Source of the DNA: Pelagihabitans sp965238025
GTDB taxonomy: Bacteria > Bacteroidota > Bacteroidia > Flavobacteriales > Flavobacteriaceae
Reading direction: 5' to 3'
NCBI GenBank assembly: GCA_965238025.1
Contig: OZ250162.1
Span: 2,170,001 to 2,234,000 of the forward strand
Length of the DNA stretch: 64,000 bases
Made by a program: the position numbers and the translations under genes. Below the pieces are notes generated by a model. It searched no databases and was not told where the DNA came from. It worked only from the letters and a program-made list of their open reading frames with translations. Shown piece by piece: positions 41,648 through 49,828 of this stretch; within the stretch, counting starts at the first letter, position 1, and each line of letters begins with the position of its first letter.

Positions 41648-43051
41648 GTGTACACCATAATAGATATTGAAACAACGGGTAATGGAATCAAGGGCAATAA
41701 GATAACCGAGATTTCCATTTTTAAGTTTGATGGTTACGAGGTGGTTGAAGAATTTACCTCCCTTGTAGACCCTGAATGTGAGATTCCCTATTTTATCACC
41801 GGATTAACCGGCATTGACAATGATACTGTTCGTGGTGCCCCTAAACTGGAAGAAATAGTTCCTAAAATTTTAGAGATTACCAAAGACACTATTTTTGTTG
41901 CCCATAGTGTTAATTTTGATTACAATGTGATCAAAAATGAATTTAAAAACCTTGGAGTAGATTTCGTTCGCAAGAAGCTGTGTACGGTACGTCTTTCCAG
42001 AAAGCTGATTCCTGGGTATAATTCTTATAGCTTGGGAAAGCTTTGTTCGGCCTTGAATATTCCATTAAGCAATCGTCATCGTGCTCGGGGAGATGCCCAT
42101 GCTACCATGCTTTTGTTCAAGGGACTATTGCGAACCGAGGGTGCCGAAATAGTTTTTAAAGAGTTTTTGAACGCTCGTTCCCAAGAGGCAACTTTACCTC
42201 CAGGACTACCCAAAGAAGTTTTCGAAAAATTACCTAGCGCACCCGGGATATATTATTTTAAGAACGACCTTGGTAAAATCATATATGTGGGCAAGGCCAT
42301 AAACATAAGGAAGAGGGTCCTGAGCCATTTTTACGATAAAAAGAACAAGGAGGTTCGCTTATGCCAAAATACTACCGACATTGATTTTGAACTCTCAGGT
42401 AACGAATTGGTGGCATTATTGATGGAGTCGGCCGCAATTAAACATCATTACCCGGAATACAACCGTGCCCAAAAAAGAACGGTACAGCAATATGGAATCT
42501 TTAGTTATGAAGATCGAAACGGGGTGATGCATTTGGCCTTCAATAAAATAAAGTTGGTACCAAGACCCTTATATATTTGTTACAGTCCAACGGAATGCCG
42601 TACTTTTTTAGAGGAACTTTGTAAGACATTCGAACTCTGCCCTAAGTTTTGTCATCTTCAGGAAACAAACGGTTCCTGTAATCATTATAGTATTACGCAA
42701 TGCGGGGGTGTATGTCGAGGCGAGGAAAATACGGGTTCCTATAACGAGAGGGTAGGGGATGCGATTGCGGCGATGTCCCAAAGCAAAGACGATCTATGGA
42801 TTAAGGAAAAGGGAAGGGAGGATGTCGAGAATGCCATTGTACAAATCAAAGATGGGACTTATTGCGGTTATGGCTTTGTACCAAAAGATATTTCTTTAGG
42901 TAACCAAGAAGATTTGGAGGCATTTATTTCACCACAGAAAAACACCTTGGATACCGAACGCATTTTACGTGCCTACATTAGCAAAAACGAAAGAAACTTA
43001 TTTTCGTTTTCAGAGGGGACCGCCCTTGCGAGTTTACCTTCTAAAGGGTAG
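41648..43051 (+). CDS. DnaQ-like 3'-5' exonuclease fused to GIY-YIG (UvrC/Cho-like) nuclease
   Basis: The N-terminal 170 residues are a DEDDh exonuclease (IIDIETTGNG, FVAHSVNFDYNVI, HRARGDAHAT). Residues about 195-275 are a GIY-YIG endonuclease as in UvrC and Cho (PGIYYFKNDLGKIIYVGKAI). The C-terminal part contains a Cys cluster (CPKFCHLQETNGSC, then CGGVCRG). It probably acts in DNA repair or processing; this fusion is common in Bacteroidota. GTG at 41648 is the only start compatible with the exonuclease motif because a stop lies directly before it. It overlaps the convergent MBL gene by 11 bp. Confidence 0.92.
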   Translation: MYTIIDIETTGNGIKGNKITEISIFKFDGYEVVEEFTSLVDPECEIPYFITGLTGIDNDTVRGAPKLEEIVPKILEITKDTIFVAHSVNFDYNVIKNEFKNLGVDFVRKKLCTVRLSRKLIPGYNSYSLGKLCSALNIPLSNRHRARGDAHATMLLFKGLLRTEGAEIVFKEFLNARSQEATLPPGLPKEVFEKLPSAPGIYYFKNDLGKIIYVGKAINIRKRVLSHFYDKKNKEVRLCQNTTDIDFELSGNELVALLMESAAIKHHYPEYNRAQKRTVQQYGIFSYEDRNGVMHLAFNKIKLVPRPLYICYSPTECRTFLEELCKTFELCPKFCHLQETNGSCNHYSITQCGGVCRGEENTGSYNERVGDAIAAMSQSKDDLWIKEKGREDVENAIVQIKDGTYCGYGFVPKDISLGNQEDLEAFISPQKNTLDTERILRAYISKNERNLFSFSEGTALASLPSKG

Positions 43052-44450
43052 TGGGGCACACATAATCGGTCGTTTTAACTTCTGTCTTTTTCAAGGCTCC
43101 AAAACCACCTTCAATATTTACAAGATTATGTATACCGCGACTTTTTAATATAGAGGCCGCAATTACAGAACGGTAACCTCCTGCGCAATGCACATAAAAG
43201 GTACCTTCCTTAGGAAATTCAGATAGATGGTCATTGAGATTACTTAAAGGCGTATGGTGGGCATTGATAAGATGTTCGGATAAGAACTCACCTTCTTTAC
43301 GCACGTCAAAAATAGGTGAGTCCACTTTATTGAATGCAGCTACTGATTTTTCGGCAGAGTAGGAGGCAAGCGTATCAATATCCTTATTGGCATTCTTCCA
43401 TGACTCGAAACCGTTTTTGAGGTAACCGATGGTTCCGTCGAAACCAACACGTGATAGTCGGGTAACCGCCTCTTCTTCTTTCCCAACGGGACAGACTAGG
43501 AGAATAGGTTGCTTTGTATCGGCAATCAGTGCACCGACCCAAGGGGCGAAATCCCCATTTAACCCGATGAAAATTGAACGTGGAATATGCCCCACGACAA
43601 AATCGTCTTGATGCCGAACATCAAGAACAACAGCCCCGGTTTCGTTGGCAGCTGTTTCAAAGGCATTTGGTGATAGGGCCGTAGTACCCCGTTGTAGCAC
43701 CTCTTTAATATCTTCGTATCCCTCCTTATTCATTTTCACATTTAAAGGAAAATATTTTGGGGGTGGCAAAAGACCATCGGTCACTTCTTTAATGAATTCA
43801 TCTTTGGTCATATCGGCCCGCAACGCGTAGTTCATTTTTTTTTGGTTACCCAGAGAATCTACGGTCTCCTTCATCATATTTTTTCCACAGGCTGAACCTG
43901 CCCCGTGCGCTGGATAAACAATAATGGCGTCTGATAAAGGCATTATTTTTTCCCGCAAACTATCAAACAAAATCCCCGCTAAATCTTCCTGCGTTATTTC
44001 TGCTGCTTTTTGCGCCAGATCTGGTCTTCCCACATCTCCCAAAAACAAGGTGTCACCAGAGAAAATAGCATGGTCTTTTCCGTTTTCATCACGTAAAAGG
44101 TAGGTCGTGCTTTCCATAGTATGACCTGGGGTGTGCAAGGCTTTTATTGTAATATTTCCGAGCGGAAATTCTTGTCCGTCCTCGGCGATTATCGCCTCAA
44201 ATGAGGGGTTCGCATTGGGGCCATAAACAATCGGTGCCCCTGTTTTCTCAGAAAGGGTCACATGCCCGCTAACAAAGTCTGCATGAAAATGGGTTTCAAA
44301 AATATAGGTGATAGTCGCCTTATCGTTTTCTGCCCTTTGTAGGTAGGGTTCAACCTCCCTCAAGGGGTCTATTATGGCTACCTCGCCATTACTTTCTATG
44401 TAATAAGCACCTTGTGCAAGACATCCTGTATAAATCTGTTCTATTTTCAT
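43041..44450 (-). CDS. MBL-fold hydrolase with two rhodanese domains (persulfide dioxygenase-like)
   Basis: The N-terminal 240 residues form a metallo-beta-lactamase domain (FETHFHADFVSGH, HTPGHTMESTTYLL, IFSGDTLFLGDVGRPD). Two rhodanese domains follow at about residues 250-350 (VLDVRHQDDFVVGHIPRS) and 360-465 (CAGGYRSVIAASILKSRG, catalytic Cys). This layout fits ETHE1/persulfide dioxygenase-type enzymes that oxidise glutathione or other persulfides. The ATG at 44450 (MKIEQIYTG) is preferred over an upstream ATG inside the SulP gene. It lies 7 bp downstream of the SulP transporter gene, suggesting a sulfur-handling operon. Confidence 0.92.
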   Translation of the reverse strand: MKIEQIYTGCLAQGAYYIESNGEVAIIDPLREVEPYLQRAENDKATITYIFETHFHADFVSGHVTLSEKTGAPIVYGPNANPSFEAIIAEDGQEFPLGNITIKALHTPGHTMESTTYLLRDENGKDHAIFSGDTLFLGDVGRPDLAQKAAEITQEDLAGILFDSLREKIMPLSDAIIVYPAHGAGSACGKNMMKETVDSLGNQKKMNYALRADMTKDEFIKEVTDGLLPPPKYFPLNVKMNKEGYEDIKEVLQRGTTALSPNAFETAANETGAVVLDVRHQDDFVVGHIPRSIFIGLNGDFAPWVGALIADTKQPILLVCPVGKEEEAVTRLSRVGFDGTIGYLKNGFESWKNANKDIDTLASYSAEKSVAAFNKVDSPIFDVRKEGEFLSEHLINAHHTPLSNLNDHLSEFPKEGTFYVHCAGGYRSVIAASILKSRGIHNLVNIEGGFGALKKTEVKTTDYVCPTTL

Positions 44451-44457
44451 AATACTA

Positions 44458-46203
44458 TTATTTAAGCACAACCGGTTTTACGGTTGAACCGTTTTGACGT
44501 GCAATTTTGTTTTGTATTTCTGTGATGGTATTTGGATCATCATAATAGGCTACGGCATCTTTGGTCTTTACAAAAAGATATTCTTTTGTAAGTGAGTCTA
44601 TGATTCCACTTCTATAAATTGTATCCCGGGTAGGGCCAATGGCCCCTGCAATATAAAATTGAAGTTCATGGGTATGAATCGTATCAATAACCCTTCTCAA
44701 CACATTGGCTCCCGTTGAATCAATATAAGTGATTGCTTCCGCATTTAAAATTACGGCTTTTAAGGTTTTTCCCTTTTTCTCTATTCGTCTTAACAATTCA
44801 ACTTTGAAATAATCCGAATTACCGAAATACAGCTGCGAGTCAAATCGCACGATCAGAAGATCATCCCTCAAAACCACTTCATCACCAAAACGTTTTATGT
44901 TTTTGTAATAGTCGGAATTCCGCACATTTCCTAAAGTCGCAAAATGAGGGTTAGAGGTTTTATAAACCATCAATAAGAGTGAAAATAATACACCTATAAG
45001 AATACCTTGGGGTATACCAATGAATAGGGTGGCTAAAAAAGTAGCTAGTAAGACCACAAACTCACCTCTGCCATGTTTCCAAAGCCGTTTTGGATAGATT
45101 ACATTAATAAGACCAAATACCGATACCATAATAATACTGGCCAAAATGGCTTTTGGCAGATAATAGAATATAGGTGTTAGGAAAAGGAGTGTAAGTATAA
45201 CCAAGACGACACTAAATATAGATGCCAAATTGGTCTGAGCTCCTGAACCGTCGTTGATTGCGGATCTTGAAAAACTTGCCGTAGAAATATAGGATTGAAA
45301 AAAAGAACCGATCATATTGGAGGCTCCCAACGCAACCAATTCCTGATTGGGGTCAATATGGTCTGTACTGTTTTTTTCTTCGATAGCCTTTCCGATTGAT
45401 ATGGTTTCCAAATAGCCGACAAGCGCCAATGTTACGGCAATGGGCCACAATAATTTAATCTTTTCGAAATCGATATTGGGAATTTGAAAACTTGGCATCC
45501 CATCTGGAATTGCACCCACCACCTGAACCCCATATTGTTCCAATCTAAGGAAATATACGGCCAAAATTCCAAGAAAAACGACAATCAAAATCCCCGGAAT
45601 ACGCTGGTCCCATTTTTTGAAAAGGGTGATAAGCAATATGCCCGCTACACCAATGCCGAAATCGTACAAATTGGTATTGCCTAGACTTTGAAAGGCATTA
45701 TTTACCAGCTGATGAAACAGCTGACTTCCCGGAATTTCGGTACCCAATAAATACTTTAGTTGGCTGAAAATAATAATTAAGGCGGCCCCAGAAGTGAATC
45801 CGCTAATGACGGGTTTGGAGAGGAATCTAACCAAAAACCCCATACGGAAAATGCCCAGTATCATCTGAATCGCCCCAACCAAAAAAGCCAAGACCAACGC
45901 CATCATAATGTAGTTTTCCACTCCTACTATTGCCAGAGCACCTAGACCAGCGGCAACCAAAAGGGAGTCCATTGCAACTGGACCCATGGCAACCTGTCTG
46001 GAAGTGCCTAAAAAAGCATAGATAATTAAAGGAACCACCGAGGCGTAGAGACCATAAACAGGGGGTAGACCCGCAATCATGGCATAGGCCATACCTTGAG
46101 GGATCAGTACGACCGCAACGGTAAGCCCAGCAATCAAATCTTTTGGGACGTCTTTTTTTTGATAACCGCCCAACCAGCCTAAAAAAGGGAGGATTTTTTG
46201 CAT
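44458..46203 (-). CDS. SulP family inorganic anion transporter (sulfate/bicarbonate type)
   Basis: The 581-aa protein has the SulP transmembrane core (residues about 10-410; DLIAGLTVAVVLIPQGMAYA, GLPPVYGLYASVVPLI) and a C-terminal STAS domain at about 440-555 (EAITYIDSTGANVLRRVI). The substrate cannot be told from sequence; sulfate or bicarbonate are usual. Its close neighbour encodes an MBL-rhodanese protein, a pairing seen in sulfur-oxidising bacteria, which favours sulfate or sulfite-related transport (inference). Confidence 0.93.
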   Translation of the reverse strand: MQKILPFLGWLGGYQKKDVPKDLIAGLTVAVVLIPQGMAYAMIAGLPPVYGLYASVVPLIIYAFLGTSRQVAMGPVAMDSLLVAAGLGALAIVGVENYIMMALVLAFLVGAIQMILGIFRMGFLVRFLSKPVISGFTSGAALIIIFSQLKYLLGTEIPGSQLFHQLVNNAFQSLGNTNLYDFGIGVAGILLITLFKKWDQRIPGILIVVFLGILAVYFLRLEQYGVQVVGAIPDGMPSFQIPNIDFEKIKLLWPIAVTLALVGYLETISIGKAIEEKNSTDHIDPNQELVALGASNMIGSFFQSYISTASFSRSAINDGSGAQTNLASIFSVVLVILTLLFLTPIFYYLPKAILASIIMVSVFGLINVIYPKRLWKHGRGEFVVLLATFLATLFIGIPQGILIGVLFSLLLMVYKTSNPHFATLGNVRNSDYYKNIKRFGDEVVLRDDLLIVRFDSQLYFGNSDYFKVELLRRIEKKGKTLKAVILNAEAITYIDSTGANVLRRVIDTIHTHELQFYIAGAIGPTRDTIYRSGIIDSLTKEYLFVKTKDAVAYYDDPNTITEIQNKIARQNGSTVKPVVLK

Positions 46204-46252
46204 GACCCAAAGGTAGGTTAAAATCTAAAATTGAGATGTAACTTTGGTTACC

Positions 46253-48223
46253 TTACCCTTTTTTAAGGACCAAGAGTGAGTTTTTCTGGATATTGGTTAC
46301 TTGTTTGAACAGTTCTTTTAAGAATTTGTAATCGGTATCTTCAAAGTAGCTTTTGTTCAATACAAGATTAAATAAAAAAGATATATTCTTGGGCGTCTGT
46401 TGGCGGTCAAATTGAAAGGTGGCGGCTTTATTATCTCCTAAGGCAAAGGCGACTTTTTCTGGTAAGTCCTTAACGACATAACCCTCTGGTATTTCAATAT
46501 TTATCTGGTAGCGATAAGTTCGCGGATACCCAAAATCAATAGGGAAGTTACGTTCCTCGGTTATAAATGGGTTCTCATTGAAAAACCGGACTAAAAACGG
46601 ATTTATATAGACCACATCCTTGCCAAGGAGGTTGTCTATTTGAAAGGAGAACCGCTCCAAAACCATTCTATCGGTGCTTTTCGCCTCATTCTTTTTATAA
46701 TCAGTTATCTCAAAGTCCCCTTCTATGTTTTGTTCAATCAATTCCAAATAGTCATCTTCGCCATGTTCATCAAGCTTTTCATTGGTGTTGATACCATTAT
46801 AACTTTTGGTAACTACATCTAGAATACCCTCGGCTGTTCCATCATCAACATTGAATTTCATAGTGGCCCTAATTTGATGCTTACTATCTCTTACGGGCCT
46901 GATATCGTACCAATAACTATCATTTTTAAAATCCATTACCCGCCCAAAATGGTTAAGAACTTTGAACGGGAGCATTCCGAATGGCATGTACTTGTCGGTT
47001 GCATCCAGAAGATAATCTTTTCCACCTATATCTACTTTTGCAATAACATAATTGAAATCTGACATTACCGGATGCGTTTTTTTTGGGAGACCATTATTTC
47101 TTGTAGAGGTGAGCATCAAGTTGGTTTTAATGCCGCCGGCGTTTAACAAATTGATTAAAGACATATTTATTTCCCAAGCGTTTCCTTTTTTGGCATTAAA
47201 CGCATCTTTTACCCTTGCCTTACCATAGGTTGAATGCCTCCCATTCCATGTAAAATGCTGCTGAACGAACGTGTATATATTTTTGGCACGAGTAATGGCA
47301 TCGCCTTCTGTCAGTAGGGTTTCAGGAACATTTTTTTCAAAAAAACCTTTTTTGGTCAGTTGCCTTCCTATGTCTTTATCGGTCTTGAACTCCTTATCAA
47401 CGTCCTCCCAACTTCGGGTGTATTTATCTATTATACCGTTCAGCTGCAGATGGGTGGAAAGTTCAAAATCTAAACGCGAAATATAGTTGGATGCCGAAAG
47501 CATATAGCTTTCATCTTTCTTAAAAGCGGGAATATCTTTCATTATATATTTTAATACTTCACAATCTGCTGGGTTGGGGTAACCATCCACATAGAAGCAA
47601 TCTTCCTTTATGCTTGCGTCGTTTGTACTCAAACCCAATTTGCCCACCAACGTTCTATTGTATTGATAGTTTCCAGGAATCTTCGCATTGAACTCACTAT
47701 ATAATTTTGGTATACTAGATTGAAATTCCCAACCATCCAGTTTATATAAATATGGTGATATTAATTTGTACCGATATTCTAGGATGCTTCCTTTTTTAAC
47801 ACCTGAAAATGTAAACCGTTTTTCAGAGACCCGTTCGCTAAGATCATTGGTAAAAATTTTATTACTACTTAAAAAAGTCTGTTGAGGCCCATTGTGGGTG
47901 ATTGCTTTGATTTCGGTTACTTTTTCGGCAGTGTTCTTGGTGTGATAGTAAGGAATTGAAATATCTGCCTGATCAAACCCCTCTTCCTTCAGGATTTTTA
48001 TTTTAACATGATAGATTTTTACAAGTTGAATGCGTTGATTGATTACCTTAAAGTAATTATCACCTTTTTCATAAAGCACTATGGCGCTTGCGGTGCTGTC
48101 CTTATCAAAGTTTTTAAAACTTTTTTCGGCATAAGTAAGTGTGCCAAATGGGTCTTCTTTTTGAGCGGTAACGAAAACTATTGAAAATAAATAAAATAGG
48201 GGAACTAAGAATGTAATTCGCAT
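46253..48223 (-). CDS. DUF3857/transglutaminase-like secreted protein lacking the catalytic Cys
   Basis: The 656-aa protein has a signal peptide (MRITFLVPLFYLFSIVFVTA), a DUF3857 domain in the N-terminal half and a transglutaminase-like core at about residues 310-410. Where catalytic relatives have a Cys (GNCxD), this one reads KKGNAWEINMSLINLLNAGG, so it is probably not a transglutaminase; the later His/Asp segment (DFNYVIAKVD, LLDATDKYMPFG) remains. It may be a structural periplasmic protein. The gene lies 38 bp downstream of kdsA. Confidence 0.87.
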   Translation of the reverse strand: MRITFLVPLFYLFSIVFVTAQKEDPFGTLTYAEKSFKNFDKDSTASAIVLYEKGDNYFKVINQRIQLVKIYHVKIKILKEEGFDQADISIPYYHTKNTAEKVTEIKAITHNGPQQTFLSSNKIFTNDLSERVSEKRFTFSGVKKGSILEYRYKLISPYLYKLDGWEFQSSIPKLYSEFNAKIPGNYQYNRTLVGKLGLSTNDASIKEDCFYVDGYPNPADCEVLKYIMKDIPAFKKDESYMLSASNYISRLDFELSTHLQLNGIIDKYTRSWEDVDKEFKTDKDIGRQLTKKGFFEKNVPETLLTEGDAITRAKNIYTFVQQHFTWNGRHSTYGKARVKDAFNAKKGNAWEINMSLINLLNAGGIKTNLMLTSTRNNGLPKKTHPVMSDFNYVIAKVDIGGKDYLLDATDKYMPFGMLPFKVLNHFGRVMDFKNDSYWYDIRPVRDSKHQIRATMKFNVDDGTAEGILDVVTKSYNGINTNEKLDEHGEDDYLELIEQNIEGDFEITDYKKNEAKSTDRMVLERFSFQIDNLLGKDVVYINPFLVRFFNENPFITEERNFPIDFGYPRTYRYQINIEIPEGYVVKDLPEKVAFALGDNKAATFQFDRQQTPKNISFLFNLVLNKSYFEDTDYKFLKELFKQVTNIQKNSLLVLKKG

Positions 48224-48261
48224 TTTGGTACGGGTATTGGCCGTTAAAAATAGGGTCAGGA

Positions 48262-49083
48262 TTAATCTAGTTGGTTAATGGTTTCACGAAGGGTTACCAA
48301 GTTGGTCAACAATTGCTCTAAATGATCTAAATGCAACATATTGGCGCCATCACTTTTAGCTATAGATGGGTCATAGTGGGTTTCCATAAAGAGCCCGTTA
48401 ACCCCAGTGGCAATACCTGCGCGGGCAATCGTTTCTATCATATCCGGTCTCCCTCCTGTAACCCCAGAAGATTGATTGGGCTGTTGCAGGGAATGGGTCA
48501 CATCAAGCACTACTGGAGCAAATGCCTTCATCGTCGGTATACCACGAAAATCCACGACCATATCTTGATAGCCGAACATGGTTCCTCGGTCGGTTACCAT
48601 CACTTGTTGGTTGCCAGAATCCGTAACTTTGGTCACGGCGTGCTTCATGCTTTCTGGCGACATAAACTGGCCTTTTTTAAGATTTACGACCTTACCGGTC
48701 TTGGCTGCGGCAACAACGAGATCGGTTTGACGCACCAAAAAAGCAGGGATTTGCAAGACATCCACATATTCTGCCGCCATGGCTGCATCTTGTTCCGTAT
48801 GTATATCCGTTATAGTTGGTACTTTAAAAGTTTCAGACACTTTTCTTAGGATTTTTAAGGCCTTCTCATCTCCGATACCAGTAAAGGAATCTATTCGACT
48901 GCGATTGGCTTTTTTGAAACTGCCTTTAAAGACATATGGAATCTTTAATTTCTCGGTAATGGCAACGATTTTTTCGGCAATCCTCAGAGCCATATCTTCA
49001 CCTTCAATGGCACACGGGCCAGAGAGTAGGAAGAAGTTGTTGCCGTTGGCATGTTTCAATTGTGGAATGCTGGCTAAATCCAT
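48262..49083 (-). CDS. kdsA: 3-deoxy-8-phosphooctulonate synthase
   Basis: The 273-aa protein matches KdsA throughout: FFLLSGPCAIEGEDMALRIA, FKGSFKKANRSRIDSFTGIG, KGQFMSPESMKHAVTKV and a C-terminal GLFMETHYDPSIAKSDGANM. It condenses phosphoenolpyruvate with arabinose 5-phosphate to make Kdo-8-phosphate for lipopolysaccharide inner core. This confirms a Gram-negative envelope. Length and start are standard. It is the first gene of a minus-strand run that continues with the DUF3857, SulP and MBL genes. Confidence 0.97.
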   Translation of the reverse strand: MDLASIPQLKHANGNNFFLLSGPCAIEGEDMALRIAEKIVAITEKLKIPYVFKGSFKKANRSRIDSFTGIGDEKALKILRKVSETFKVPTITDIHTEQDAAMAAEYVDVLQIPAFLVRQTDLVVAAAKTGKVVNLKKGQFMSPESMKHAVTKVTDSGNQQVMVTDRGTMFGYQDMVVDFRGIPTMKAFAPVVLDVTHSLQQPNQSSGVTGGRPDMIETIARAGIATGVNGLFMETHYDPSIAKSDGANMLHLDHLEQLLTNLVTLRETINQLD

Positions 49084-49098
49084 AGTTTAAATTTTGTA

Positions 49099-49106
49099 CA
49101 AAGATA
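49099..49106 (-). promoter_or_regulatory. Candidate Bacteroidota -7 promoter box of kdsA
   Basis: On the minus strand the bases read TATCTTTG, an exact match to the Bacteroidota sigma-ABfr consensus TAnnTTTG, 16 bp before the kdsA ATG. A clear TTTG box 19-23 bp upstream was not found, so support is partial. Confidence 0.5.
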
Positions 49107-49263
49107 GTATTTAACCGCAGTTTACTTTTGAAATTGATATAATGCCCAATTAGATATTCAAACCGTATATTTTTACCTGATCAAAACGATTTTCAAATTC
49201 TAAATTTAATTGTAATTTAGGCTCTAACAAAAAATCGAAAACGTTAATCAAAAAATCAAGAGC

Positions 49264-49749
49264 GTGGAAATCAAAGAAATGTTAATCCCGGAATTAGAGC
49301 ACGAAGTTGCCTTGTCCGAAAAATTTTTAAAAAGAATTCCCCAAGATAAATTAGATTGGCGGCCTCATGAAAAATCAATGTCCTTAAGGCAACTCGGAAG
49401 CCATTTGGCCGAAATACCCCAGTGGGTAACAGGCACTATGGTACAGGATGAAATGGCTCTGGACAACTACGAACCACCAGTTAACAATTCGGTAGAGGAG
49501 ATGGTAGAGGCATTACAATCGGCTACCAATATGGCAAAAGATTCGTTGAATGTAAATGATGACGTTTACGCACGAAATTGGAAAATGACCAAGGGAGGAC
49601 AAACGGTAGCAGAAATGCCAAAATATCAAGTTTTAAGGGCAATGGTCCTAAATCAGATTCCGCATCATAGAGCTCAATTAGGGGTGTATCTTAGATTATT
49701 GGGTGAATCGGTTCCAGCGAGTTATGGCCCCTCTGCGGATGAGCAATAA
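49264..49749 (+). CDS. DinB-like putative metal-dependent hydrolase/damage-inducible protein
   Basis: The 161-aa protein has the four-helix DinB/YfiT fold pattern: ELEHEVALSEKFLKRIPQD, WRPHEKSMSLRQLGSHLAE, then NQIPHHRAQLGVYLRLLG, with the three metal-binding histidines in GSHLAE and PHHRAQ. DinB-like proteins bind a metal; some act as thiol transferases or hydrolases. The start may be GTG at 49264 or ATG at 49279; GTG keeps the family's usual N-terminal length. It diverges from kdsA. Confidence 0.9.
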   Translation: MEIKEMLIPELEHEVALSEKFLKRIPQDKLDWRPHEKSMSLRQLGSHLAEIPQWVTGTMVQDEMALDNYEPPVNNSVEEMVEALQSATNMAKDSLNVNDDVYARNWKMTKGGQTVAEMPKYQVLRAMVLNQIPHHRAQLGVYLRLLGESVPASYGPSADEQ

Positions 49750-49776
49750 ATTGCTGATTTTTAATACATTACACTT

Positions 49777-49810
49777 TTTGTAGCTAATCCACTATTTAGC
49801 AGTATCTTTG
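49777..49810 (+). promoter_or_regulatory. Promoter of typA
   Basis: A -33 type TTTG (49777-49780) is followed after 22 bp by TATCTTTG (49803-49810), an exact match to TAnnTTTG. The -7 box ends 18 bp before the ATG at 49829, implying a short leader. This is the clearest promoter in the window. Confidence 0.65.
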
Positions 49811-49828
49811 CAGGCTCAAAATAAGAGT

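Noticed and set aside
44451..44471. Longer N-terminus for the MBL-rhodanese protein
   Set aside because: The upstream ATG lies inside the SulP gene; family members start at MKIEQIYTG-like sequence.
46204..46214. TACCTTTG box (minus strand) in front of SulP gene
   Set aside because: It matches the -7 consensus but lies only 4 bp before the ATG and lacks a -33 partner, so it would need a leaderless transcript; treated as chance.
49808..49828. TTG start for typA
   Set aside because: It lies inside the -7 promoter box; the normal TypA N-terminus begins at ATG 49829.
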